DNA of 64,000 nt from Pseudodesulfovibrio profundus (GCF_900217235.1 NZ_LT907975.1:806001-870000); one strand, 5' to 3'. Shown: positions 1-8,241, counted from the stretch's first letter. A program made the numbers and translations. The notes: generated by a model from the sequence alone, not told the origin.

Positions 1-1922
1 AAGGCTTAAAAGCCAAGCACCCGATTTACGACAGAGAATCTCCTGTTGTGTTGGCTGATTACGTAACGCTGGAAAGCGGTACTGGCTGTGTCCACACTGC
101 GCCGGGTCACGGACGTGAGGACTTTGAGACCGGCCTCAAGTATGGACTGGAAGTTTACTCTCCCATGAACGATCGAGGGGAATTCCTGCCTGAGGTAGAG
201 CATTTCGCAGGCCTGAATGTTTGGGATGCCAACCCCAAAGTCATTGAGAAGCTCACCGAACTGGGTAACCTGCTTGCATCGGAAGAAATCTCTCACTCCT
301 ACCCCCACTGCTGGCGCTGTAAGGAGCCTGTCATTTTCCGTGCGACAACCCAATGGTTTGTCGGCATGGACGAAAACGACCTGAGAAAGCGCTCCCTGGA
401 CGCCATCCGCAACCAGGTTGAGTGGGTACCCGCCTGGGGCGAAGAACGTATTTACAACATGGTCGCCAACAGACCTGACTGGTGTATCTCTCGCCAAAGA
501 AACTGGGGTGTCCCCATTTCCGCACTCATCTGTGAGGACTGCGATGAAACGTGGTTCGACGCACAGTGGGTCTACGATATTTGTGACAAGTACGCTCAGC
601 ACGAGACCGGTTGCGACTACTGGTTTGAAGCTCCCATTGAGGAAATCGTTCCGGAAGGACTGACCTGCGCCAAGTGCGGTGGTCAGCACTGGAAACGTGA
701 AACCGACATCCTTGATGTCTGGTTTGACTCCGGCACCTCCTATGCGGCCGTTGTCGAGCAACGCAAGGAAACCCGATTCCCGGCAGATCTCTACCTTGAA
801 GGTTCAGATCAGCACAGAGGTTGGTTCCACTCTTCCCTGCTCGCTTCCGTAGGCACCCGAGACATTCCGCCTTACAAAACCGTTCTCACGCATGGATATG
901 TTGTTGATGCGGAAGGCCGCAAGATGTCCAAGTCCATCGGCAACGTTATTGCTCCGCAAGAGATCATCGACAAATATGGCGCTGAAATCCTCCGCATGTG
1001 GGTATCCGCTTCCAACTATCAGGAAGATATCCGTATCTCGGATGAAACCCTCAATCGCCTGGTTGACGCATATCGCCGCATTCGCAACACCTGTCGCTAC
1101 CTGCTGTCCAATCTGAACGACTTTGATCCTAAAGATCGCGTCAAGCCTGAAGACATGCTGCCCATCGACAAGTACGCACTGGACATGGTCACTCGTCATC
1201 ACAATGTCATCCAGAATGCATACAAAGGTTTTGAATTCCACAAGGTCTACCACACCCTGCACAACCTGTGCGTCGTAGACCTGTCGTCCTTCTACCTGGA
1301 TATCATCAAAGACCGCCTGTACGTGGAAGAAGAGAACGGCCTTAAGCGCCGCTCTGCCCAGACAGTCTTGTGGCAGGTCCTGCTGATGCTCCTTCAGGAT
1401 ATGGCTCCTGTACTTTCCTTTACAGCAGAAGAGGCATTCCAAAACCTGCCGAATACCATCAAGGAAAGCCTTGACCAAAACGATACCGTTTTTGCCCTGC
1501 GCTTCACTCCTGATTCTGTTGAGATGACCAGCGACGAACGCGCCAAATGGGAAACGCTTGCCGCTGTTCGCGGTGTGGTCAACAAGGCCATCGAACCCAA
1601 AAGAAAAGACGGTGTTGTCGGTAAATCCCTTGATGCATCCATCACCCTGTACACAACTGAAAAGATTCGTAAAATGGTCGAATCCAATGAAGTTGACAGC
1701 ATGGAGTTCTTCATTGTTTCTCAAGTAAAGCTTGAAGATTTAGCAAGCGCGCCGGAAGACGCATTTGCCCGTGAAGAAGTCGCAGATGTCAAGGTTGGTG
1801 TTGAACCGGCAACTGGCGAAAAATGCGAACGGTGCTGGCGAATCAGCGAAGAGCTTGGCCCTGATCCTGAATTCGCAGATGCATGCCCCCGTTGCACGGC
1901 GGTTCTGAAGACACTGTCGTAA
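1..1922 (+). CDS. ileS: Isoleucyl-tRNA synthetase, C-terminal part (5' truncated by window edge)
   Basis: Charges tRNA-Ile with isoleucine in the cytoplasm. The reading frame is open to the left edge (first full codon at 3), so about 639 C-terminal residues of a usual 930-940 are present and the HIGH signature lies outside. The visible part starts in the CP1 editing domain ([17 protein letters not shown]). The second class Ia signature KMSKS is encoded at 921-935. It is followed by the anticodon-binding helical domain and a C-terminal zinc finger with CERC and CPRC pairs. An in-frame ATG at 48 is internal and not the start. The stop is 5 nt before lspA, so the two are probably co-transcribed, a common ileS-lspA arrangement. 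Identification is secure. Confidence 0.97.
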   Translation, partial: GLKAKHPIYDRESPVVLADYVTLESGTGCVHTAPGHGREDFETGLKYGLEVYSPMNDRGEFLPEVEHFAGLNVWDANPKVIEKLTELGNLLASEEISHSYPHCWRCKEPVIFRATTQWFVGMDENDLRKRSLDAIRNQVEWVPAWGEERIYNMVANRPDWCISRQRNWGVPISALICEDCDETWFDAQWVYDICDKYAQHETGCDYWFEAPIEEIVPEGLTCAKCGGQHWKRETDILDVWFDSGTSYAAVVEQRKETRFPADLYLEGSDQHRGWFHSSLLASVGTRDIPPYKTVLTHGYVVDAEGRKMSKSIGNVIAPQEIIDKYGAEILRMWVSASNYQEDIRISDETLNRLVDAYRRIRNTCRYLLSNLNDFDPKDRVKPEDMLPIDKYALDMVTRHHNVIQNAYKGFEFHKVYHTLHNLCVVDLSSFYLDIIKDRLYVEEENGLKRRSAQTVLWQVLLMLLQDMAPVLSFTAEEAFQNLPNTIKESLDQNDTVFALRFTPDSVEMTSDERAKWETLAAVRGVVNKAIEPKRKDGVVGKSLDASITLYTTEKIRKMVESNEVDSMEFFIVSQVKLEDLASAPEDAFAREEVADVKVGVEPATGEKCERCWRISEELGPDPEFADACPRCTAVLKTLS

Positions 1923-1927
1923 AAACT

Positions 1928-2416
1928 ATGAATCGGTATCTCAAAGCATCCATATGGGCGGTGGCTATGGTCATAATCGACCAGGCCACCAAACTATGGG
2001 TGACTTCAACCATGGAAGTTTGGACAGGCAAGGTAATCATTCCCGGCCTGTTCAATCTTGTCCACGTCCTCAATAGAGGCGCTGCGTGGGGCTTTCTCAA
2101 CAGTGAAAGCATCAGTTGGCAGCGGCCGCTCTTCATTGCCATTACGTTTGTAGCCCTTGGCTTCATTTTCTACATGCTCAAAACCGCTGAAAAAAATGAC
2201 AACTGGCTCATTACTGGGCTAGGGCTCATCGCAGGCGGTGCTGTGGGCAACCTCATCGATCGAATCCGTACAGGTTCAGTAATCGACTTCCTCGACTTTT
2301 ATGTCGGGGACTATCACTGGCCTGCATTCAATATTGCCGACTGCGCCCTCACTGTTGGCGCAGGGTGCATCATCTTCTCATTGATTATCAACCGGCATCG
2401 AGACACCACGAGCTGA
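1928..2416 (+). CDS. lspA: Lipoprotein signal peptidase (signal peptidase II)
   Basis: Inner-membrane aspartyl protease that cleaves the signal peptide of diacylglyceryl-modified prolipoproteins. The 162-residue length is normal for the family. Visible motifs are DQATKLW near the N-terminus, NRGAAWGFL, GNLIDRIRTGSVIDF and FNIADCALT. The aspartates of the N-x2-D-R and F-N-x-A-D motifs are the catalytic pair by family knowledge. Four hydrophobic segments fit the known topology. I chose ATG at 1928 rather than the in-frame ATG at 1883, which lies inside ileS, because MNRYLKAS is the typical beginning. It follows ileS by 5 nt. Its substrates probably include the lipobox proteins encoded at 2667, 27946, 50142 and 52387. 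Confidence 0.96.
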   Translation: MNRYLKASIWAVAMVIIDQATKLWVTSTMEVWTGKVIIPGLFNLVHVLNRGAAWGFLNSESISWQRPLFIAITFVALGFIFYMLKTAEKNDNWLITGLGLIAGGAVGNLIDRIRTGSVIDFLDFYVGDYHWPAFNIADCALTVGAGCIIFSLIINRHRDTTS

Positions 2417-2442
2417 TTTTCGTTGCCTAAGGAGCTTTTTTG

Positions 2443-2670
2443 ATGATTGCAGACTTCTCCGCTCTAACCTCCACACAGTGGATCATCATTATTGCCATTG
2501 TCTCTTTATGCTTTTCCTTTTCAGCGTGGTCCATACTCGATTGCTGGAAGCGTATATTTGAATCAACGAATGAAAAAGTCCTGTGGATTCAAATATGCAT
2601 TTTTGTTCCAATATTAGGCTCACTGGCGTATCTTTTCATCGGAAGAAAACGAGGGAGCAAAAATCCATGA
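2443..2670 (+). CDS. Small membrane protein, PLDc_N-like
   Basis: A 75-residue protein with two hydrophobic segments separated by a short polar loop containing SILDCWKRIFES, then a basic tail (IGRKRGSKNP). This pattern matches the phospholipase D nuclease N-terminal (PLDc_N) family of two-helix membrane proteins, which often occur alone without a PLD domain; no function is established for such stand-alone forms. The start is ATG 2443, with AAGGAG at 2429-2434; a TTG directly upstream at 2440 is also in frame. It sits 26 nt after lspA, and its stop overlaps the start of the next gene (ATGA), which indicates translational coupling. Confidence 0.75.
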   Translation: MIADFSALTSTQWIIIIAIVSLCFSFSAWSILDCWKRIFESTNEKVLWIQICIFVPILGSLAYLFIGRKRGSKNP

Positions 2671-3569
2671 CCAAAAAAATAAATGTTTTTAGTGCGTTAC
2701 TTTTACCTGTACTGATTTTTTCTGTCGCTGGCTGCGTCACGAAAACAGACTTTGAAACGTTGCAACTCGAAAGACGACAGGACCTGAACCGTATCAAACA
2801 GCTTGAAAACGAGCTGGCTGAAACCAAAAGCCTACTGCAGGATGAGATTGAGCAATCACAAACACCTGTTCGCCAGCGCACAGCCGATATGTGGGCAGAG
2901 CTTCAGGGACTGCGTACCGATATCGCGAAACTTCGCGGAAACGTGGATACGCTCAATATCAGACTGGATAGACAAGTTGGTCCGGCTCAGTCTGACCTGA
3001 CGTTAGGTGGACTTGACAGCCAATTGGATGAAATCGTTTTCATACTTGAAAATGAGCTCCAGGTTGATATGGCCAAGGTGAAAAAAGAAGCGGCGGCGAA
3101 TCCTGGTCAAACCACGCCCGAGGGTCTCCCGGAAAAGGTTACAGTTGGAGAACCGACTCCAGTCCCTGCCACTACCCCGCCTGCAGAAGATGCTGATCCA
3201 GCTAAAGCCCTTTATGACAAAGCATACGCATTGTACAAGGAAGGCGAGTTTGAAAAGGCTCGATCCTACTGGGCTGAATTCACAGATACATTTAAGGGCC
3301 ATCCTTTTTCTGCCAGTGCCTTTTTTTGGCAGGGGCAGTGCTACTTCAAACTCAAAGATTACGCCCGGGCTGCCATCCTCTTTGAAGACGTCATTGAACG
3401 GTTCAAAAAGAGTTCAAAATACAAATCGGCCCTTTTGAAAGCCGGGTACTGCTGGGATTATTTGAAGAAGCCTGAACTTGCCAAACTTCGCATGGAACAG
3501 GTCATCAACCAATTCCCCAAGTCTGTGGAAGCAACCCAGGCGAAGCGGTTTTTGGAAAAAAACAAATAA
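2667..3569 (+). CDS. YbgF/CpoB-like TPR lipoprotein
   Basis: A 300-residue envelope protein. It has a signal peptide ending in the lipobox SVAGC (lipidated Cys near residue 23), then a charged coiled-coil stretch rich in Leu, Glu, Arg and Gln, a proline/threonine-rich linker, and a C-terminal tetratricopeptide domain beginning around ALYDKAYALYKEGEFEKA. This is the architecture of the Tol-Pal-associated protein YbgF/CpoB, which in E. coli coordinates outer-membrane constriction with peptidoglycan synthesis. E. coli CpoB is periplasmic and not lipidated, so the lipobox is a difference. No tol or pal genes are adjacent. The start ATG at 2667 overlaps the preceding stop and gives the signal peptide; the frame extends upstream but only inside the previous gene. 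Confidence 0.85.
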   Translation: MTKKINVFSALLLPVLIFSVAGCVTKTDFETLQLERRQDLNRIKQLENELAETKSLLQDEIEQSQTPVRQRTADMWAELQGLRTDIAKLRGNVDTLNIRLDRQVGPAQSDLTLGGLDSQLDEIVFILENELQVDMAKVKKEAAANPGQTTPEGLPEKVTVGEPTPVPATTPPAEDADPAKALYDKAYALYKEGEFEKARSYWAEFTDTFKGHPFSASAFFWQGQCYFKLKDYARAAILFEDVIERFKKSSKYKSALLKAGYCWDYLKKPELAKLRMEQVINQFPKSVEATQAKRFLEKNK

Positions 3570-3631
3570 CCTGCTGACACTTGCGACAGCAGGGCTCCTT
3601 GTGCCATACATTTGATAAAACAGGATAACCA

Positions 3632-4069
3632 ATGAAAGAAGTGATTAAAGGTTTTAGAAAAATAGTATATCTTACTTTTCCGCCAGAGTCGTCCGGACGC
3701 CCTATCGTGTCCAACCTTGCGCGTTTGTTTGACCTGAATATCAACATATTGAAGGCCGACATCAGCCCAAGACATGAAGGGACCATGACCCTGGAATTCA
3801 CCGGTCTTGAGGAAGATTTTCATAAGGGCATTGCCTACCTCAAGGAAAATGGAATTCGCATAACCCCTGTTGCACATAAGATTTTCAGAGATGAAGAATC
3901 CTGCATTCATTGTGGTATGTGCACAGCAATGTGCCCCACTGACGCTCTCATTCTGGAAATGAGTGACAGAACAGTCCTGTTCGATGTGGAGAAATGTTCT
4001 GCTTGTGGCATGTGTACGCGAGTTTGTCCGGTCAAAGCGATGACACTGGATCTCGAAGACAACAATTAA
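3632..4069 (+). CDS. NIL-domain protein with two 4Fe-4S clusters
   Basis: A 145-residue protein. Residues 1-80 resemble the NIL domain, the small ligand-binding fold also found at the C-terminus of methionine ABC ATPases (MetN). Residues 91-132 hold two ferredoxin motifs, CIHCGMCTAMCP and CSACGMCTRVCP, for two [4Fe-4S] clusters. Similar NIL-ferredoxins occur in anaerobes and have been linked to homocysteine biosynthesis together with a DUF39 partner; that partner is not in this window, so the role here is an inference. An AGGA ribosome-binding site precedes the ATG. A hairpin (CCTGCTG/CAGCAGG, 3570-3593) without a T tract lies between it and the preceding gene. Confidence 0.85.
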   Translation: MKEVIKGFRKIVYLTFPPESSGRPIVSNLARLFDLNINILKADISPRHEGTMTLEFTGLEEDFHKGIAYLKENGIRITPVAHKIFRDEESCIHCGMCTAMCPTDALILEMSDRTVLFDVEKCSACGMCTRVCPVKAMTLDLEDNN

Positions 4070-4085
4070 CCATTTCGGAGAAAGC

Positions 4086-4604
4086 ATGAGCGACGAAAAA
4101 CGAACTTTTTCACGTGTGCCAGTCAGACTGAAGGGGTATGCCCGTCCCATGCGTTCATTGAAATCCTCTCAACTATTCTCTGGGGATGCCGTTGAAGAAG
4201 CACCCAACCGAGAGGAACTCTTTCGAAATACGAAACTGCCTGAAGATCTCACCAACTTTCTACTGCAGATGGATAGAAAGATGGACCGGATACTCGGCAT
4301 ACTCAGTAAGGACAACCTCAGGGATGACTTCCCATACGACATTGAAATAATGGAGTTGTCTGCTGCAGGTGTTAAAATCAGGTCTTCCCAGAAGTTTGCA
4401 GTGGATAGCGCACTTGAGATCGTCATAGTTCTGAGCCAGGTTCCTGTCCGGATGGCCGGCAGCAAAGGGCGTGTGTTGGGCATTGAAGAAGAAACCAACC
4501 TCTATCGTTTCGAGTTTGTAGACTTGCGAGGTTCCGACATGGAAGCAATCGTCCAGTATGTCTTCAAACAACAACGGGAACAAATTCGCAATTCAAAATA
4601 TTAG
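4086..4604 (+). CDS. PilZ-domain protein (probable c-di-GMP receptor)
   Basis: A 172-residue cytoplasmic protein. The N-terminus has R10-V-P-V-R14, the RxxxR c-di-GMP-binding motif. The later segment IMELSAAGVKI corresponds to the (D/N)xSxxG motif with Glu at its first position. GRVLGIEEETNLYRFEF matches the last PilZ strands. Between the two binding motifs lies an insertion of about 70 residues that is predicted helical (around LPEDLTNFLLQMDRKMDRIL), which may be an oligomerisation coil. It starts 16 nt after the ferredoxin gene and is followed 20 nt later by cheZ, so a role in motility or chemotaxis output is plausible. PilZ assignment is likely; c-di-GMP binding is untested given the D/N to E change. 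Confidence 0.8.
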   Translation: MSDEKRTFSRVPVRLKGYARPMRSLKSSQLFSGDAVEEAPNREELFRNTKLPEDLTNFLLQMDRKMDRILGILSKDNLRDDFPYDIEIMELSAAGVKIRSSQKFAVDSALEIVIVLSQVPVRMAGSKGRVLGIEEETNLYRFEFVDLRGSDMEAIVQYVFKQQREQIRNSKY

Positions 4605-4624
4605 ATTGCCTGAGGAGTGATTGT

Positions 4625-5362
4625 ATGACTGGCAACGAAGAACTCGTTCAAGAGATATTGGATAAAGTTTCCGCCGACCTTGGAAACAAGCTCAAAAACG
4701 CCATTAGTGTGGCGGTTGAAAAGGAAATAGCGGAGAATCTGTCACAAACACTCCTTGAAGGAGAGTTCTATCGCCGAGTCAACGATGACCTTCAAAGCGG
4801 TCTCAAGCAAATCTATCGGGAAGTAAAGGCCGCTCGGGGCGGATCTGAAATCAAGTCTATTGAAGCCGATATCGATCCTGAAGAACTGTTCAGCGAAACA
4901 TCAGATCAGCTTGATGCCGTACTGCAGACGACGGAAAAAGCAGCAGTGGACATCATTGAGATCGTGGAAAACCTCCAGGAGCTACAGGGCTCTGTCGCTT
5001 CAATTGTGAAGGGATTCGAGTCCGGCGGCGTAACTAAAGAGGACAGAGAGGCGCTCAAGGAGATCAACAACACCCTTGGTAATGATTTGTCCACCATCAT
5101 GGTCACGCTTAGCTTCCAGGACCTTACCGGACAACGCATCAAGATCATCATCAACTCCATCAGACAGGTGGAAAAAATCGTCCGAGAAGTCATGCTATCG
5201 ACAGGTCTCATGATCAAACAGCGGAAAGAAGAGCCACAACGAGATTTTGAATCCTTGTCCGAAGAGGCTAAAAACAAGGCAACATCTACCCTGTCCGGTC
5301 CAACAGCCGACACAAACCAGGATGATGTAGATGACCTCCTCGCCTCTCTCGGCCTTGATTAA
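4625..5362 (+). CDS. cheZ: Protein phosphatase CheZ
   Basis: Dephosphorylates CheY-P and so terminates the chemotaxis signal. The 245-residue protein is largely helical. The signature DLTGQR is present with Gln at about residue 170, equivalent to the catalytic Gln147 of E. coli CheZ. The C-terminal tail DDVDDLLASLGL is the amphipathic CheY-docking helix, joined by a flexible linker. It is last in the ileS-to-cheZ gene run. An IS element begins 10 nt after the stop codon, so the terminator that presumably ended this transcript (6694-6732) is now about 1.3 kb away, beyond the IS. Confidence 0.93.
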   Translation: MTGNEELVQEILDKVSADLGNKLKNAISVAVEKEIAENLSQTLLEGEFYRRVNDDLQSGLKQIYREVKAARGGSEIKSIEADIDPEELFSETSDQLDAVLQTTEKAAVDIIEIVENLQELQGSVASIVKGFESGGVTKEDREALKEINNTLGNDLSTIMVTLSFQDLTGQRIKIIINSIRQVEKIVREVMLSTGLMIKQRKEEPQRDFESLSEEAKNKATSTLSGPTADTNQDDVDDLLASLGLD

Positions 5363-5412
5363 AGACGTACCATGAGCCGTCCTGAAATAGGTTGACGGTT
5401 TTTGAAGGTTTC

Positions 5413-5446
5413 AATCAGGCTGTGGGGCTAGCCCCACAGCCTGATT
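5413..5446. repeat. 34-bp perfect palindrome at the orfB end of IS copy 1
   Basis: AATCAGGCTGTGGGGCT is followed directly by its exact reverse complement. It covers the orfB stop codon. It could act as a factor-independent or stalling hairpin that ends transposase transcription or blocks read-through from cheZ into the transposase antisense strand. There is no long T tract, so terminator activity is an inference. Confidence 0.8.
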
Positions 5447-6245
5447 CGTGTACATCGTTTGGCGTTCTCATTCCTAGGCTGAGATGTGGCCGTTGTGAAT
5501 TGTATATCTCAACGGATTCCCTCACCAGGGTATTGAGCTCTGCAAAGTCGTTGCATTTGGTGACCATGAACTCTTGCTTCAGAATTCCATTCATCCGTTC
5601 CGCCAAGGCATTTTGATAGCAGTCATAGCCATCTGTCATGGAAGGAACCATGCCGGATTCCTGGAGTTTTCTCTGGTAGACCGAAGAAGCGTATTGGAGT
5701 CCTCGATCTGAATGGTGAATTGTATTCACCCTCCTTCGCTTGTTTTCAACTGCCGCGTCCAGCGCTTTGGTTGTGCTTTCCGCACTGAGATCCCGGCTCA
5801 CGTTGTATCCCATTATCTTCCGGCTGAATGCATCTGTCACCAGCGACAGATAGCATGTTTGCTCACGTGTATTCACGTAGGTAATGTCGCTTACGAACAC
5901 CTGCTCAGGACATCTCGGTTGAACATCTTTCAACAAGTTGGGATGCTTTTTTAGCCAATGCTTCGAGTTGGTTGTCTTTGTATAGTTTTTCCGTCGCTTG
6001 ATGAGCATATGCTCTCGCCGCAGCAGGGAAAACAACCCATCACGTCCGAGCCTGATTCCCTTTGCGGAAAATGCGTCCTTCAACAGGTGGTACAGCTTTC
6101 GAGTCCCAAGGCGGGGCATCCTGGTCCGCACGTTCAGGACCATGGCCTTTGCCTCCTGATACATGGCTTCCCGTGCATCATGGCGCTTTTCAGCCTGATA
6201 CACGGACTGCCGACTGACCCCGAGCTGCCTGCAACAAGCAGACAA
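5415..6245 (-). CDS. IS3-family OrfB, DDE transposase catalytic part (copy 1)
   Basis: Catalytic rve-type integrase domain. The DDE residues lie in VFVSDITYVNT, HHSDRGLQYAS and ALAERMNGILKQEF. As drawn it would start at TTG (276 residues), but the frame is open upstream past the A6G slippery site in orfA, so the active product is most probably the OrfAB frameshift fusion rather than a free OrfB. Its stop codon lies inside a 34-bp perfect palindrome (5413-5446). The protein is identical to OrfB of copy 2 and appears intact, so the element may be active. Confidence 0.94.
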   Translation of the reverse strand: MSACCRQLGVSRQSVYQAEKRHDAREAMYQEAKAMVLNVRTRMPRLGTRKLYHLLKDAFSAKGIRLGRDGLFSLLRREHMLIKRRKNYTKTTNSKHWLKKHPNLLKDVQPRCPEQVFVSDITYVNTREQTCYLSLVTDAFSRKIMGYNVSRDLSAESTTKALDAAVENKRRRVNTIHHSDRGLQYASSVYQRKLQESGMVPSMTDGYDCYQNALAERMNGILKQEFMVTKCNDFAELNTLVRESVEIYNSQRPHLSLGMRTPNDVHESGCGASPTA

Positions 6246-6299
6246 GCTTATTTGTCTTTCTCTCTGAAGACTTCGTGCAGCTCGGGGGTAAGCTTTTTT
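6218..6299 (-). other. Programmed -1 frameshift signal of IS copy 1
   Basis: The slippery heptamer A AAA AAG in the orfA frame reads at 6299-6293 on the minus strand. It is followed after 5 nt by an 11-bp perfect stem (CCCCGAGCTGC with GCAGCTCGGGG, 6287-6277 and 6228-6218). This is the standard IS3-family arrangement for producing the OrfAB transposase. The mirror copy is at 33009-33090. Confidence 0.85.
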
Positions 6300-6646
6300 C
6301 TTATAGAAGTCCCAAACTCGCGGTCGGAAATCTCAATCATTTTATTGAGAAGCGCGGTCTTGATCTTTTCTTCCTCAAGCTCTTTCTCCAGCCGTTTGAT
6401 CTTCTGGACCGGTGTTTCTCTGGCTTTTGGGTCTTTTCGGGAATGTACCATGGACTTGCTCCAATCAAGGGTGCCGTGCTTCCTGAGCCACTTCAGCACA
6501 GTGCTTCGCCCTTGAATACCATAAAGAGCCTGAGCCTGCTTGTACGTCATCTCGCCCTTTTCCACCTGTGCCACAACCGACAATTTAAAGGCCATCGTGT
6601 AATCGCGTTGGGTGCGTCTAACTCGCTGTTTGGATTTGTCTTCCAT
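6248..6646 (-). CDS. IS3-family OrfA (copy 1)
   Basis: A 132-residue DNA-binding subunit of the transposase. The N-terminal half has a helix-turn-helix (AFKLSVVAQVEKGEMTYKQA through VLKWLRKHGTLDW), and the C-terminal half is a leucine-zipper-like coil (VQKIKRLEKELEEEKIKTAL). ATG is at 6646. The sequence A-AAA-AAG (6299-6293 on the minus strand) near its end should redirect a fraction of ribosomes to the -1 frame, giving a fused OrfAB of about 410 residues. The protein is identical to OrfA of copy 2. Confidence 0.95.
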   Translation of the reverse strand: MEDKSKQRVRRTQRDYTMAFKLSVVAQVEKGEMTYKQAQALYGIQGRSTVLKWLRKHGTLDWSKSMVHSRKDPKARETPVQKIKRLEKELEEEKIKTALLNKMIEISDREFGTSIRKKLTPELHEVFREKDK

Positions 6647-6693
6647 AAATAGGTCCTCTGGGTGTCAACCTATTTCAGGACGGGACACCAATC

Positions 6694-6732
6694 AAAAAAA
6701 AGCCCGTCACTGCATGTGACGGGCTTTTTTTT
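6694..6732. terminator. Bidirectional rho-independent terminator (mgtE / originally cheZ)
   Basis: A8, 9-bp stem GCCCGTCAC/GTGACGGGC with loop TGCAT, then T8. It is symmetric and should work on both strands. It serves mgtE on the minus strand and presumably served cheZ on the plus strand before the IS inserted. The IS end is 6 nt from the A tract. Confidence 0.93.
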
Positions 6733-6749
6733 GATCAAATGTTTGGCTC

Positions 6750-8081
6750 CTATAAAAGGAGTATGCCTGCAAGTCCCAGGAAACTCCAAAAGCCTATGGC
6801 ATCCGTAATAGTCGTAAGGAAAATCGATGATGCCTGAGCTGGATCTCGGCCAATTTCCTTAAGAATAAGCGGAATGGAAGAGCCAGCCAACGCACCGACC
6901 AACATGTCGATAACCAAGGCTATTCCCATACACGCAGCCAGCTTGAAATCACCGGTAAATGCAATGATTGCCAACAGCACGAGCATAGAGATCAGGCCAC
7001 TGTTGATCAGGCCAATCTTGATCTCACGAAAAACAGCGAACCACGCTTTTTTACGATCAAATTTTTCCATTGCCAACTGACGAATCATGACCGCCAAGGC
7101 TTGCTGTCCCGTATTACCTGCCTGGTTGGAAACAATGTGCATAAGTGCTGCAAGGATTGCCATGGCTGCAATCGTATCATCGAATAAATGGACAACATAT
7201 GCGGCTATAGCCGAGTTGGCCACGTTGATAATGAGCCACGGAATACGCTTTTTAACTGAAAAGATAACGGGCGAATCGGTTGTTTCATCAGCACCAGCAC
7301 CAACCATTGTCTGCATATCTTCACTGGCTTCTTCATGAATAATGTCAATGACATCATCAACAGTGACGACACCGAGCAGGCGATTGCCAAAATCGACAAC
7401 AGGCAGAGCAAGCAGGTTATATTTTGCGATATGGTGCGCAACCTCTTCCTTGTCGATATTATAGCCGACAGAGATAAGATTCTGCGTTTTAACCAAATCC
7501 TTCAACCTGACACCGCGTTTGGCAAGCAGGAGTTCTCGTAAAGAGACAACTCCAACCAGTCGATCCTTGGCATCAGTCAAGTAGGCGTAATATGGTATTT
7601 CCTTATCTTCAACTTCCTGACGTAATTTGGTGATGGCCTCATCAACATGAAGGTCCTGATCAAGGATCACGACCTCCGTATTCATGACACCACCAGCAGT
7701 ATCAGGACCAAACGTCAACAGAGTCTTGAGTTCGGCTCGCTCTTCCGCAGGCACTCGCTGAAGAAGAGCCTGACGGAGGACTTCGTCCAGTCCTTCCAAC
7801 AGATCAGTCGCGTCATCCGGCGACATCTGGTTAACAATGCGTGCAGCGAGTCCTCTATTCAGATTCTGAATGAGCGCGATCTGGTCATTGGATTCCATCT
7901 CCGCAATAGACTCGGCAGCATCCTTGATTGGAAGCTGTTTGACGAACTTAACCTGATCCGACATATCAAGACCTTCAATGGTCTCCGCGGCATCAGCCGG
8001 GTGCTGAGCTTCAAGCTCGGCAGCTGTCAGGCCATCAATCAATTCATCACCTTTAATGTGCATTTCCTCTTTTACGCTCAT
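6750..8081 (-). CDS. mgtE: Magnesium transporter MgtE
   Basis: Inner-membrane Mg2+ channel/transporter, 443 residues. The N-terminal superhelical MgtE_N domain spans roughly residues 15-130. A tandem CBS pair spans roughly 135-255 (VMNTEVVILDQDLHVDEAI; LLALPVVDFGNRLLGVVTVDD) and acts as the Mg2+ sensor by family knowledge. Five C-terminal transmembrane helices include the signature GNTGQQALAVMIRQ. Length and domain order are normal. It is a single-gene unit, transcribed away from nadC, with a strong terminator directly downstream. Confidence 0.95.
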   Translation of the reverse strand: MSVKEEMHIKGDELIDGLTAAELEAQHPADAAETIEGLDMSDQVKFVKQLPIKDAAESIAEMESNDQIALIQNLNRGLAARIVNQMSPDDATDLLEGLDEVLRQALLQRVPAEERAELKTLLTFGPDTAGGVMNTEVVILDQDLHVDEAITKLRQEVEDKEIPYYAYLTDAKDRLVGVVSLRELLLAKRGVRLKDLVKTQNLISVGYNIDKEEVAHHIAKYNLLALPVVDFGNRLLGVVTVDDVIDIIHEEASEDMQTMVGAGADETTDSPVIFSVKKRIPWLIINVANSAIAAYVVHLFDDTIAAMAILAALMHIVSNQAGNTGQQALAVMIRQLAMEKFDRKKAWFAVFREIKIGLINSGLISMLVLLAIIAFTGDFKLAACMGIALVIDMLVGALAGSSIPLILKEIGRDPAQASSIFLTTITDAIGFWSFLGLAGILLL

Positions 8082-8241
8082 GGGGAAATTTCCTAGCTTA
8101 ATTCAATACCAAGGTCAAAGAATTCAGACTTATTTCGGGGAGCAGACTTGTGAAATATTTCATCAACACGCAGTGCCCTTGACGTATGCCAAACCGTGCT
8201 TTACTTGGCTTCAACCAACAAACATAATATGGGATACTATC

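Larger units (their letters stand above)
5373..6687 (-). mobile_element. IS3-family insertion sequence, copy 1 (1315 bp)
   Basis: A complete element. Its ends are 24-bp terminal inverted repeats matching at 22 positions: TG(t/a)(c/g) followed by CCGTCCTGAAATAGGTTGAC. The right boundary ends in CA, as usual for IS3-family elements. It is flanked by a 3-bp target duplication, CCA at 5370-5372 and 6688-6690. It carries orfA and orfB on the minus strand joined by a -1 frameshift signal. It lies between the cheZ stop and the terminator at 6694-6732, and is inverted relative to copy 2 at 32621-33935. All encoded frames on both strands are the same in the two copies, which implies recent transposition. 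Confidence 0.95.

Noticed and set aside
804-1724. 306-codon open frame antisense to ileS
   Set aside because: It is a mirror frame of a highly conserved gene and resembles no family; other long antisense frames (for example 3458-4150 and 28830-29924) are rejected for the same reason.
3570-3593. Hairpin CCTGCTG/CAGCAGG after the YbgF-like gene as a terminator
   Set aside because: There is no T tract, and the next gene on the same strand follows closely; at most an attenuator.
5369-5372. 4-bp target duplication ACCA for IS copy 1
   Set aside because: It requires the IS to end in AC rather than CA; copy 2 shows a clear 3-bp GTA, so a 3-bp CCA is consistent.
6293-6299. The orfA/orfB break read as a damaging frameshift (pseudogene)
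   Set aside because: It is the regular IS3-family programmed slippage site with a downstream stem, identical in both copies.
5958-6515. 185-codon frame antisense to the IS transposase, repeated in copy 2 at 32793-33350
   Set aside because: It is opposite orfA/orfB, Ser/Pro-rich and without family features; its repetition only reflects the duplicate IS.
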